NCBI GenBank assembly: GCA_903880015.1
Contig: CAIRNS010000011.1
Location: forward strand, 1 to 64,000
Direction of reading: 5' to 3'
Length of the DNA: 64,000 bases
Source: an uncultured Elusimicrobia bacterium
GTDB taxonomy: Bacteria; Elusimicrobiota; Endomicrobiia; Endomicrobiales; CAIRNS01
Every line of letters begins with the position of its first letter. The stretch's first letter is position 1. Under the pieces are notes generated by a model. That model saw only the letters and a program-made list of their open reading frames with translations, had not been told where the DNA came from and ran no database searches. Positions 27,993-36,600 of the stretch are shown piece by piece. Made by a program: the position numbers and the translations under genes.

Positions 27993-28760
27993 ATGATTGA
28001 AACACACGCGCATTTACTCGATGAGAAGTTTGACCTTGACCGCGACACTACCATTGCGCGCGCCCGCACCGCCGGCGTTGACGCCATTATCGAAGTCGGC
28101 TGCGAGCCGGCGAACTGGCAAAAAACTATCGCCTTTGCTGTTGCGCACAAAAACATATCCTGCGTTCTGGGAATACATCCTCAGGAGACCATTGCGGCAG
28201 AGCCCGCCGTACTGGACACACTCAAAAATCTGTGCACCCATCAAAAAGTAGTCGGCGTAGGCGAGACAGGGCTTGACTACCATTTTGAAACATCACCCCG
28301 GGATATGCAGAAAGAAGTTTTTATCCATCACATGGATATCGCGCGTTCTCTCAAAAAGCCCCTCGTCATTCATTGCCGTGAGGCCTACCGGGACTTGCAC
28401 GATATTCTTACCGGTCAATGCTCAAAACCGGGAAGCTTTTTTGGCGTTATTCATTGTTTTTCCGGAACACTATTTGACGCCCGGGAACTGACCGACATGG
28501 GTTTTCTTCTCGGCATAGACGGCCCAGTCACCTATCCATCCGCAAGAAATCTCAAAGAGGTCGTCACTGCCATCCCCCTTGAATCCCTGGTCATTGAGAC
28601 CGACTGCCCGTATTTACCACCGCAAGAGTACCGCGGTCAACGCAACGAACCGTCCTACCTCCCTCTGATAGCCCGTGAGATAGCCCATTTAAAGAATATC
28701 CCCGCGGAAACCGTAACCGCCGCCACAACAATCGCCGCAAGAACCCTTTTTGCATTATAA
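27993..28760 (+). CDS. tatD: TatD-family metal-dependent hydrolase
   Basis: A 255-residue TIM-barrel metallohydrolase. The metal ligands are visible: ETHAHL at residues 3-8 (usually DTHCHL), GVGETGLDYHF near 88-98, the histidine of VIHCREAY near 125, VIHCFSGT near 155, and ETDCPYLPP near 200. Members act as 3'-5' DNA exonucleases or D-aminoacyl-tRNA deacylase-like enzymes. The first motif has Glu instead of Asp, which is a tolerated variation. It is the last gene of the tmk-holB-ricT-metG series; a weak promoter (TTGCAA, 17 nt, TATGAA, 27947-27975) could start it separately, with no clear Shine-Dalgarno. Confidence 0.92.
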   Translation: MIETHAHLLDEKFDLDRDTTIARARTAGVDAIIEVGCEPANWQKTIAFAVAHKNISCVLGIHPQETIAAEPAVLDTLKNLCTHQKVVGVGETGLDYHFETSPRDMQKEVFIHHMDIARSLKKPLVIHCREAYRDLHDILTGQCSKPGSFFGVIHCFSGTLFDARELTDMGFLLGIDGPVTYPSARNLKEVVTAIPLESLVIETDCPYLPPQEYRGQRNEPSYLPLIAREIAHLKNIPAETVTAATTIAARTLFAL

Positions 28761-28785
28761 GTCTGCCCATCTCCGCCATATCTAC

Positions 28786-28815
28786 TTGTTTTTCATTTAG
28801 TGTTATATATATAAT
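28786..28815 (+). promoter_or_regulatory. Possible promoter of the glycosyltransferase-like gene
   Basis: TTGTTT (28786-28791), 18-nt spacer and TATAAT (28810-28815), in an A/T-rich stretch just upstream of the gene. The -35 box is weak. Confidence 0.4.
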
Positions 28816-28860
28816 ATTCGAAAATATATCGTCGTCATTGGATTGCGCGAGGCAACCGCA

Positions 28861-30627
28861 ATGCTTCTCAGGAAAGGTATCCCGTGCCGATTGTGCGGGA
28901 TTCAAGGTTTAATACTGATGGCCGCAAGATTCCCTTACTACAAAGAAATCGCTTTGCTGTTGCTGATTCTTGCCGGCTACATATTGCATAGTGTTTATAT
29001 GGGAAGCTTCACCGTCAATTGCGCCACTGACATTAGCTCCCTTGTCGCTGCACAAGACATCACAACGAAACTTGATAGTTTCTCCTCTAAGATTGGGCAA
29101 CCAATCCATAATCTAATCACAGCATTTCAGCATTCACGACTGCCTCCGCTGTATGCTCTGAATGCGGTTCTCATCACAAAGATTATCGGCAGAAATTGGA
29201 CAATGATGAATATTGTTAACAATTTCCCCTATCTGTTCATACTACTGGTGTTCTGCTATCTAACCGGCAGGGAAATCAAGGACAAAGAGACCGGCATACT
29301 GGCAAGCGTATTGATAGCATTATACCCTCTTGTATACGGCAGTTTCCGCTTGTACTGCATAGATTTTTCCATCATGGCAATGACTGTCATGTCCTTTTAT
29401 TTTTTGTTACGGTCGAAAAACTTTCAAAAGACCCCAGAAACTATCGTGTTCGCATTGTGCTGTGGCTGGGGGATGCTGCTTAAAGACCCCTTTGGATGTT
29501 TCATAGCTGGCCCGACATTATACGCCCTTTTTTGCCGATGTAACCATCCACAAAATCCCGAGAAGGGAATACTGAGCCGGCCCGCAAATATTCTCATCGC
29601 CGCAGTGCTATTTTTGATAGTCATTTCCCCCTATTATTTCAACATCACTATTCTAAAATTTATATTGATCGACCGTCAAATCAGTAACGAACCCGCGCAG
29701 CATGCATGGTACACTTTCGATAATCTGAGGTTATTTACTACTGGCCTGTGGGAGAACCAGCTGAGCCCTCCGTTCTTTATTGCTTTTATCATCGGGCTGT
29801 ATTTTGTTGTCAAACATAAATATCTGACATCTGTAAAACCAATGATTTTTCTGTGGATCGTCGTGCCGACAGTTATAGTACTCTTTATGAACCAGCAAAA
29901 AAGCGTGCGCTATGTACTCCCCCTGATGCCGGCATATGCTCTCGTAACTGCAGCTGGGTTGAGAACCATACTATGGACGCGCCGCGGCATCGTGATTGTC
30001 TGTATCATTCTAGTGGCAGGGCTCCTTCAGTACCGATATATTAGTTATGGATCTTCAGATATTTCTGTAAACATTATGGGCAAACAGTGGCATTACTTCT
30101 CCCGCTCTGAACTGAATCAAAAGTTTTCCGATATGCAGAACACCGGAGAGCGTATGCAGGGAATATATCAGGGGCTCATGGAAAGATATAGACAATCGGG
30201 CAATAAGAGCACACTGAATTTATTGATTCCCCTACGAATAACCAGCGGATTCACTGACTTTATTGATATATATTTCTGGTTTCAAAACAGCAAAACAACT
30301 ATCAATACAATCTCTTTGTTGGAAAAGGGGATTGAAACACTCGAACAAATCTATCAAGATCGGAACAAGATCGACGCCATTCTTTTCCTGCTGCCTAAAG
30401 AAAAGATCCCATTAATCCGCAGAGATTTTCATTTGCCTTTTGCTATTCTGCAGGAATACTATTCGCCATGGAATTCAAACATAATAAGAAATTACCAGTT
30501 GATGACCGCCGCTGATTGGGCTGTGCATGAAAGGACTTGGAATAAACTTGAACGAGAATTCCCCCAGAAAAAGCTTTTGTATAACGATGCCGAAATCGAG
30601 GTATATCTTTTTAGCCGTTCTCAATGA
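28861..30627 (+). CDS. Multi-spanning membrane glycosyltransferase-like protein (GT-C / ArnT-PMT type)
   Basis: A 588-residue integral membrane protein. Residues about 25-50, 90-150, 150-215, 230-265, 300-325 and 340-400 are hydrophobic and predict roughly 10-12 membrane helices, followed by a soluble C-terminal domain of about 190 residues. This is the layout of GT-C enzymes such as ArnT and dolichyl-phosphate-mannose transferases, which use polyprenyl-phosphate sugars. The first loop has acidic residues (NCATDISSLVAAQD), but the usual catalytic motif is not clear, so the assignment is tentative. ATG 28861 has GAGG 8 nt upstream; longer reading uses TTG. Base composition is more A/T-rich than the neighbours, suggesting a later arrival between tatD and the radical SAM gene. 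Confidence 0.65.
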   Translation: MLLRKGIPCRLCGIQGLILMAARFPYYKEIALLLLILAGYILHSVYMGSFTVNCATDISSLVAAQDITTKLDSFSSKIGQPIHNLITAFQHSRLPPLYALNAVLITKIIGRNWTMMNIVNNFPYLFILLVFCYLTGREIKDKETGILASVLIALYPLVYGSFRLYCIDFSIMAMTVMSFYFLLRSKNFQKTPETIVFALCCGWGMLLKDPFGCFIAGPTLYALFCRCNHPQNPEKGILSRPANILIAAVLFLIVISPYYFNITILKFILIDRQISNEPAQHAWYTFDNLRLFTTGLWENQLSPPFFIAFIIGLYFVVKHKYLTSVKPMIFLWIVVPTVIVLFMNQQKSVRYVLPLMPAYALVTAAGLRTILWTRRGIVIVCIILVAGLLQYRYISYGSSDISVNIMGKQWHYFSRSELNQKFSDMQNTGERMQGIYQGLMERYRQSGNKSTLNLLIPLRITSGFTDFIDIYFWFQNSKTTINTISLLEKGIETLEQIYQDRNKIDAILFLLPKEKIPLIRRDFHLPFAILQEYYSPWNSNIIRNYQLMTAADWAVHERTWNKLEREFPQKKLLYNDAEIEVYLFSRSQ

Positions 30628-30681
30628 CAAACTAATCCCCTTGAATTGAACTCTCGAATCGTTCTGTGAAATGACAGAGGG

Positions 30682-32124
30682 TTACTGTGCGCGGGAGGAA
30701 TTGTGCTGGGTGATATAGATGAGAAAAGCAACAATGCCGTTGAGTAGCGTCTTCATGACGGGAATACTGAGCGGCATAGTAAGAAAATGCCACAGAACCC
30801 GCGGATGCAGGCGCAGATAAAACCGTGCGACAATGCTTTTTGCATATCGTGCAAGTATCGTTGACGACAAACCCCGCGGAACGAATACATAACTATACTG
30901 GTTCAACAACCGCCAATCTTTTTTAAATGTTCCATACTCTTGAGCGCGCTGATAGTCGATTGAACCCGGCATCGGAGTAAATATGTTCAGGGTGAGAAAA
31001 TCAAGATCTGAGTTTAGAATGAATCGTTTCGTTTTCTCGAGACTTGTCTCTGTTTCCGGCAAGGTTCCCAGCATAAAGTATCCGTGACAGATAATGCCGG
31101 CTGCCCGTATCTTGCAGATTGATTCGGTAACCATTTCTGGATTTATTTCCTTGTGAAGAAACTCTAAACAGTCCGCCGAACCGCTTTCAATGCCAAACCC
31201 TATCTGCCAGCATCCTGCCCGCTTCATAGCAGCCAGAACATTCTCGTCGATGATATTCGCCCGCAGATTACATGACCATGTCAGCGGAAGTTTTTCACGG
31301 ATCAACAGGTCACAGAGCGAGAGCACGCGTACCCTATTGACGCCGAATGTGTCGTCATATATTTGTACATCCCTAATGCCGTAATCTTGCACCAGCGTTT
31401 TCATCATTCCAAAAACATATTCGGCACTGTGTTCTCGATAACAACGATCACCCCAGACAGCCCGACTGCAAAAAGTGCACAAATAGGGACATCCGCGCGA
31501 GGTAACGATTGAAAGTGAGGGGAGATGGCGAAATGAGAACAACGCCGGGTGATAGTGCCGTCGAATGTCCGGTAACAGATCCCATGCAGGGAAGGGGAAA
31601 GAATCGATATTGTCGCGTGTTTTCCGCGCAGACGTGCTGTGCAACTCACCATTGTGCCAAAACATCAATCCGTTGACTGAGAGTAATGGCGTCCCCTGTT
31701 CACGGGCAACAAGAATCTCGCCCAGCGTATCCTCACCCTCGCCGATAACGCCGGCATCAAAATGAGGGAACGACTCCATTGTCTCACGGGGCAAGGCGCT
31801 CATATGCACACCGCCGATTACTATAAACAATGCATGGTCAATGGATTTCAAGCGCGCGGCAAGCGCTCCAGCTGAATGAATTGCCACGGTAGCGGCGGTA
31901 ATCCCCACTAAGTCCGGCTTAAAAGCAATGATCCGGTTCACTGCCTGCTCGACACCAAGTGACAATGCTTCACAATCAAGCAACGATACAGTGTGTCCCC
32001 GCTGACGCATAGAGGCAGCAAGCGCGCAAAGCCCCAACGGCGGCATACAAATGCCCGCCGCGGATAATTTTCCGTATCTTTCCTTCATGCTTAACGGGGG
32101 ATTAACTAGAATTATTCTTTGCAT
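30682..32124 (-). CDS. B12-binding-domain radical SAM protein (BchE/HpnJ-like)
   Basis: A 480-residue protein with an N-terminal cobalamin-binding-like Rossmann region (IILVNPPLS, PPLGLCALAASMRQRGH, DLVGITAATVA) up to about residue 160. A radical SAM barrel follows with CPYLCTFC, the CxxxCxxC site for the 4Fe-4S cluster and SAM, near residue 205, and the FGIESGS motif near 300. The DxHxxG B12 motif is not seen in full. Family members modify hopanoids, chlorophyll, antibiotics or lipids; the target here is unknown. The start at 32124 gives a family-like first strand; a GTG 63 nt upstream is also possible. It is convergent with the glycosyltransferase-like gene. Confidence 0.82.
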   Translation of the reverse strand: MQRIILVNPPLSMKERYGKLSAAGICMPPLGLCALAASMRQRGHTVSLLDCEALSLGVEQAVNRIIAFKPDLVGITAATVAIHSAGALAARLKSIDHALFIVIGGVHMSALPRETMESFPHFDAGVIGEGEDTLGEILVAREQGTPLLSVNGLMFWHNGELHSTSARKTRDNIDSFPFPAWDLLPDIRRHYHPALFSFRHLPSLSIVTSRGCPYLCTFCSRAVWGDRCYREHSAEYVFGMMKTLVQDYGIRDVQIYDDTFGVNRVRVLSLCDLLIREKLPLTWSCNLRANIIDENVLAAMKRAGCWQIGFGIESGSADCLEFLHKEINPEMVTESICKIRAAGIICHGYFMLGTLPETETSLEKTKRFILNSDLDFLTLNIFTPMPGSIDYQRAQEYGTFKKDWRLLNQYSYVFVPRGLSSTILARYAKSIVARFYLRLHPRVLWHFLTMPLSIPVMKTLLNGIVAFLIYITQHNSSRAQ

Positions 32125-32222
32125 GTAGAGATTGTGTTGCGCGTCGGAACGCCTATAAAACTGCCTGCCATCGCCGGTTATAGACACATATTTTTAAAAA
32201 GTATATCAAACACCACATTCTA

Positions 32223-32253
32223 TTGCAAATTCCATGATTTTTTTTGATATAAT
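32223..32253 (+). promoter_or_regulatory. Extended -10 promoter for the short radical SAM gene (leaderless)
   Basis: TGATATAAT (32245-32253) is an extended -10 element; the nearest -35-like hexamer is TTGCAA (32223-32228), at a long 19-nt spacing. The expected transcription start falls on the A of the ATG at 32260, so the message would have no leader. No Shine-Dalgarno sequence is present. Confidence 0.6.
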
Positions 32254-32259
32254 CTGCCT

Positions 32260-32847
32260 ATGGCAATAACCTATACACTTCACAACAGCCTCTATATCAA
32301 CCTGACCAACCGTTGTTTGATGGCTTGCACATACTGCATCAAATACAAATGGAAAGGAAAATTTTACGGCCAGAACTTGCGCCTGTCTGCCGAGCCAAGT
32401 GCGCAAGATGTTATCAAGGAAATAAAAGATCCTAAAAAATTCGATGAAATTATATTTTGCGGCTACGGGGAACCGTTGATACGCCTGGAAGTGCTTAAAG
32501 AGGTCGCCGCGTGGGTACATTCCCGCGGCGGACGCGTTCGCATCAACACATCGGGACATGCCAATGTCTTTCATAAACGCAACATCCTTCCCGAATTGAA
32601 AGGGCTGGTAGACGCCATATCCATAAGCCTCAATGCGTCTTCACCGCAGCAATACAACCGCCTCAACCGACCAAAAAAGAAAACTAATGCTTTCAAAGAA
32701 ACTATTGCCTTTATCGCGGAATGCAAGAAATACATCCCCTCAGTAACGGTAAGCGCCGTCAGCTTGCCGGGCGTTGATGTTGCCACAGTGCGGACTATCG
32801 TAAAAAAACTGGGCGTCGCATTCAGACAACGACCGTATCTCGATTAG
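32260..32847 (+). CDS. Short radical SAM protein, TatD-associated type
   Basis: A 195-residue radical SAM domain protein. The cluster motif CLMACTYC is at residues 20-27, the glycine motif FCGYGEPL near 68, and INTSGHAN and SISLNASSPQQYNRL follow in the usual barrel positions. Length and the LYINLTNRC opening agree with the small TatD-associated radical SAM family known next to tatD in many bacteria. Here tatD lies about 3.5 kb upstream, parted from it by the glycosyltransferase-like and B12 radical SAM genes. The substrate is unknown. Confidence 0.85.
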   Translation: MAITYTLHNSLYINLTNRCLMACTYCIKYKWKGKFYGQNLRLSAEPSAQDVIKEIKDPKKFDEIIFCGYGEPLIRLEVLKEVAAWVHSRGGRVRINTSGHANVFHKRNILPELKGLVDAISISLNASSPQQYNRLNRPKKKTNAFKETIAFIAECKKYIPSVTVSAVSLPGVDVATVRTIVKKLGVAFRQRPYLD

Positions 32848-32903
32848 CGTTCTGAAATGACACATTTGAGAGAGCTGATGATTCATACGATAGCGGGAAT
32901 ACA

Positions 32904-33500
32904 GTGGTGAAAAAGAACAATTATTTTCTTGTGGTTTTTCTTTTTTTATGTGTAGCTTGCACTGTCATATACGCGGCCTCTGCCGGAACGCCGGAGACAC
33001 AAACCGGCAAAACAGTGTGGCGAAAACAGGTAGGATGTAACCTGAGGACCGTCGAATTGCAGCGTGTCAGTGAACAGACAATCATCGGCGCTGAAAACAA
33101 ATTCCCCACCCGCCAGAGAACAATCAAAAAATCTGTCTACAAACTGGTTTTAATGGACGCAAGCGGCAAGCCGGAGAAAACCTACGACCTGTCAAAATGC
33201 CGCCGGATCCGTATGATAGCCACTGCCTATTATCCCGGCGACCCCCTTGCATGGCGCGATGGCACCGAAACCTATTTGGGCCTTGAAATGCAGCGCGGCA
33301 TCGTAGCCGTCGATCCGAAAATAATCCCCCTAAAAACCCGTGTGTATGTCTCCGGATACGGCTATGGCTATGCTGCTGACACCGGCAACGCCATTATCGG
33401 CAACCGCATAGACCTCGGCGTCAACAACGCCGCTGAAGAGAAATCATGGATGCATCGCCCAGTCACCGTCTACATTCTCGGAAAAGCCGACACCTGGTAA
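32904..33500 (+). CDS. Secreted 3D-domain protein
   Basis: A 198-residue exported protein: signal peptide at residues 1-27 (ending IYAASA) and a C-terminal 3D domain, named for three conserved aspartates. These are seen in VDPKIIPLKTRVYVSGYG (first Asp), AADTGNAI (second) and GNRIDLGVN (third). The domain is shared with MltA lytic transglycosylases and with Gram-positive cell-wall proteins, and usually acts on peptidoglycan. The middle region, LRTVELQRVSEQTI, is unassigned. The start is a GTG, with a second GTG directly after; I keep the first. It is directly upstream of giant ORF 2, 178 nt away. Confidence 0.85.
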   Translation: MVKKNNYFLVVFLFLCVACTVIYAASAGTPETQTGKTVWRKQVGCNLRTVELQRVSEQTIIGAENKFPTRQRTIKKSVYKLVLMDASGKPEKTYDLSKCRRIRMIATAYYPGDPLAWRDGTETYLGLEMQRGIVAVDPKIIPLKTRVYVSGYGYGYAADTGNAIIGNRIDLGVNNAAEEKSWMHRPVTVYILGKADTW

Positions 33501-33568
33501 CCCCTCCCTATCTGCCGGTTTTCACATAAATTTCACAAATTTTCCTTCGTTATTACTTGAAATATAAC

Positions 33569-33589
33569 TATAATATCTGTATATATAAT
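33569..33589 (+). promoter_or_regulatory. A/T-rich promoter region of giant ORF 2
   Basis: Two TATAAT boxes (33569-33574 and 33584-33589) lie about 90-110 nt before the giant gene. A TTGAAA (33557-33562) is 21 nt from the second box, which is too far for a classic promoter, and no good -35 fits the first. Start of transcription is therefore uncertain. Confidence 0.4.
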
Positions 33590-33638
33590 TACACCGTATC
33601 AATGGGCATTGAAGACCACGGAAGGCTGGATAACCAAC

Positions 33639-33664
33639 CCGGAGCGTTGCAAACCGGATTTTTT
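33639..33664 (+). promoter_or_regulatory. Weak hairpin and T-run in the leader of giant ORF 2
   Basis: CCGG (33639-33642) pairs with CCGG (33654-33657), followed by six T residues and then GGAGGAA before the ATG. The stem is only 4 bp. The order GCAAA, CCGG, T-run, GGAGGAA, ATG repeats that found before giant ORF 1. Confidence 0.3.
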
Positions 33665-33678
33665 AGCAGTGGAGGAAC

Positions 33679-36600
33679 ATGACAATTAAACTAATGAACA
33701 ATCGTTCTCGGAAATTTATTTTGCGCGCTGCACAGACATCAATAGCCAGAATTTTTTTCTCACATTTCACGAGAATCACTGCGGTAGTGACCTGTGTGTG
33801 TTTTTTATACAGCGCGGTCCTGAGCCAGACAATTCATGCCATAGTCACGCCGGCAGAAGAAACGCACAGTTCATTGAATGCGTATTCGGGTGAGTTTAGC
33901 GTTCCCTATGCGCTGGGAAGAATTACTGACGCACAATACATGCGCAGCGACCGTGTTGTAATAAATATTCAGGACCTGCACTGCCATGCTGAGGTGCAAA
34001 GGAACATCGGGAAAATACTCGGACTCATTGACCGGCAGTACGGATTATCCAAGGTATATGTGGAAGGCGGCGTAGGCCCAGTAGACACTTCGTGGGTACA
34101 GGCGCTTGATAACCGGAAATACCGCGAAAAAGTTGTGGAAACGCTCATGGACGGCGGCGTTTTAACCGGTTCAGAATATTATTCGATACTGAGCGGCAAA
34201 TTCAATCTTCTGCAGGGGTTGGAAGACAAAACTCTCTACACCCAAAACCTTGCGCGTCTGGGAACCATCATCAACCAACGAGCAGAAATGCAGTCCCGAT
34301 TACCTGAGTTTGCAAAAAGCATAACAACCATTCAAGACCACTACTATACATCACGCAACCAACAACTAAACCGGATAATCGCCCGCCACGATGCCGGCGC
34401 ACTATCTGCCGAAAAATATCTCCGCCTGCTGCTGCAGCTGGCAAAAAGAGCGGATGCGGACCTCAACGAATACCCCAACACGGTATCCTTCGTACGGCTA
34501 TTTGAACTGCAAAAAGGGCTAAAATCAAAGAAGATAAACAAACAGCTGGTGCATTTTTTAGGAACGCTAAAAGAGAAGTTACCGTACGCGACATACCGTC
34601 GTTTGATGGACAACTCTTCCGGCAACGCGCGGGCAGAAGAGCTGTATGCGGCGCTAAAGCGTGCGTCAAACGAGCATGCGCTCGACTTGACCAGTGAGTA
34701 TAAGGAGCTACATCGCTTTTTCACCTTTGCAGATGAAAATCAGAACATAAACCCAGTCGCGCTTGTTCGTGAAGAAAAAAAGCTTATCAGCGACCTGCAC
34801 GATCGGTTCAGCGCAAGCGCGGCAGAGCGCGAAGTGGCTTATATAGCAGACTTCTTTGAATATGTGGAAAGATATGTCAACAACAAGTTGTCTGCGGAAG
34901 ATCACCGCTATTATGTGAGCCATCAGGCAAAATTTCGACAGTTGTGGGCGAAATATACAACAACAAACACCCTGCCCGCACTGGAACCATATTACGCAGT
35001 TCTGGACAAGTTCTATGCTGTCAACATCGAACGCAATAACTCCTTTTTGAAAAATATTTTTTCAAACGACCTTCCTGCGCCGGCAGCCGGCGGCGTTCTT
35101 CGCGTTCCCCGCGTTGACCAACTTGCCACAGTAACCGAGTCACTGAAATCAGCCAAAGAAATCATTGTGGTGGTTACCGGCGGATTCCACACCGACGGGC
35201 TGACCCATCTGCTCAAAGACCGCGGCATATCATACCTAGTCATCACCCCTTCAATTACCAAAGATGCAAAAATAGCAGAAGCGACATACAGCGAACTTGC
35301 CAAGCAGCAGGCGGCGGTGTTCGGCGCACAGGCGTTTGCCCTGATGCTCGAATCGACCTTTTTGAAATCAAAAAAATCAACCGCTGACATTAATGCATCC
35401 GATTTTGCCGAAGCGCGGGCGTGGGCGGAGAAACAACGCATACCGGCGGCACAAATCGAACAATTTATCAATAATTTTATAACCAGGAAAAAGGCGAATG
35501 AAGTATTTGCCGAAACCTATGTCCGGCAATGGTGGAAAACGGAAAAGAATCAGGGTAAAGACAGTGCCGCTTTGCTGGCAGAACTCAATAAATCTCTTGA
35601 GGGGACTGAAGCCAAGGCCGCACTGTCTGATGATGAATCTTCCCTTACTTTAACCAGCGGCGACGCACCGGTCACGATACGCTTGACGGATGCAACAGGG
35701 CAATATGTCTCCTCCGACGGTTCCCGCATTGCAGCGAAACGGGAATTGCGCGAAGTAGCGATTGTAGCCGCGGTCGCCACCTTATTTTTTATCATCAGCG
35801 CGATCGTGCCCAATGTCTCAGGGATTAGGACTGCTATCACCGCGCTTACGCTCGGCGTTGCCTTGTGGAAGGCGATAAATGGACTGACGATGCAGTATCA
35901 GGCTAGTGTCATTGAGCAAGCGGTACAGAAGGCACAAGGCTATCCTGCAATCAAGGCCCGCACAGACATGATCGCGCCCGGCATGACGGTTGCTAATTAT
36001 TTTGAAGATATTAAAACCAGGTATAAACTTCCTCAGAACATTCTGCTGACAATCCTATCCGACCAACCGGACAAACCGGCGATGGCGTATCATCAACAGG
36101 AAAAAGCACTCAATAGAATCGGTATCAATCCGCGGGTTTTCTATGAAATCGAACGGATAGACAAAAATGTTGCCCGAAGCATCATTGTTATGCATGAACT
36201 CACTCATCTGCGTGAAGAAGCAGTGTTTACCAAGATGTCGGGGAAAATAACCACAGCATTGCAACGACTTACTGCTTCGGGCGGCGGCGAGCTTATCGCA
36301 TACCGCAGGCAGATGAGACATGCATATTTGTTATACCCAGGAATGGTTCGGTCTATATTCAAGCGTATGACCTTCACATTAAACCCCGGTAAAGGCACGC
36401 CGGTTGCGCCACAAGGCCCACCCGCGCAAAAAAAACCATTCTTTAGTTTTCCCGGTGTCACGGTTACAAACCTTGACGATGTTAAGAAAATCGTCAGAGA
36501 AACAATGATAGAGCAAGGAAAAGACAGAAATGAAAACACCTCTGATTTTGACAGCGAAGTCACCTACTACTCCGTGTTGCTTTGGACGGTCAATAACGGA

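Noticed and set aside
33590-33678. Cyclic-di-GMP or other known riboswitch in the leader of giant ORF 2
   Set aside because: The conserved bases of the common riboswitch classes I could recall are not found; only a 4-bp stem is visible.
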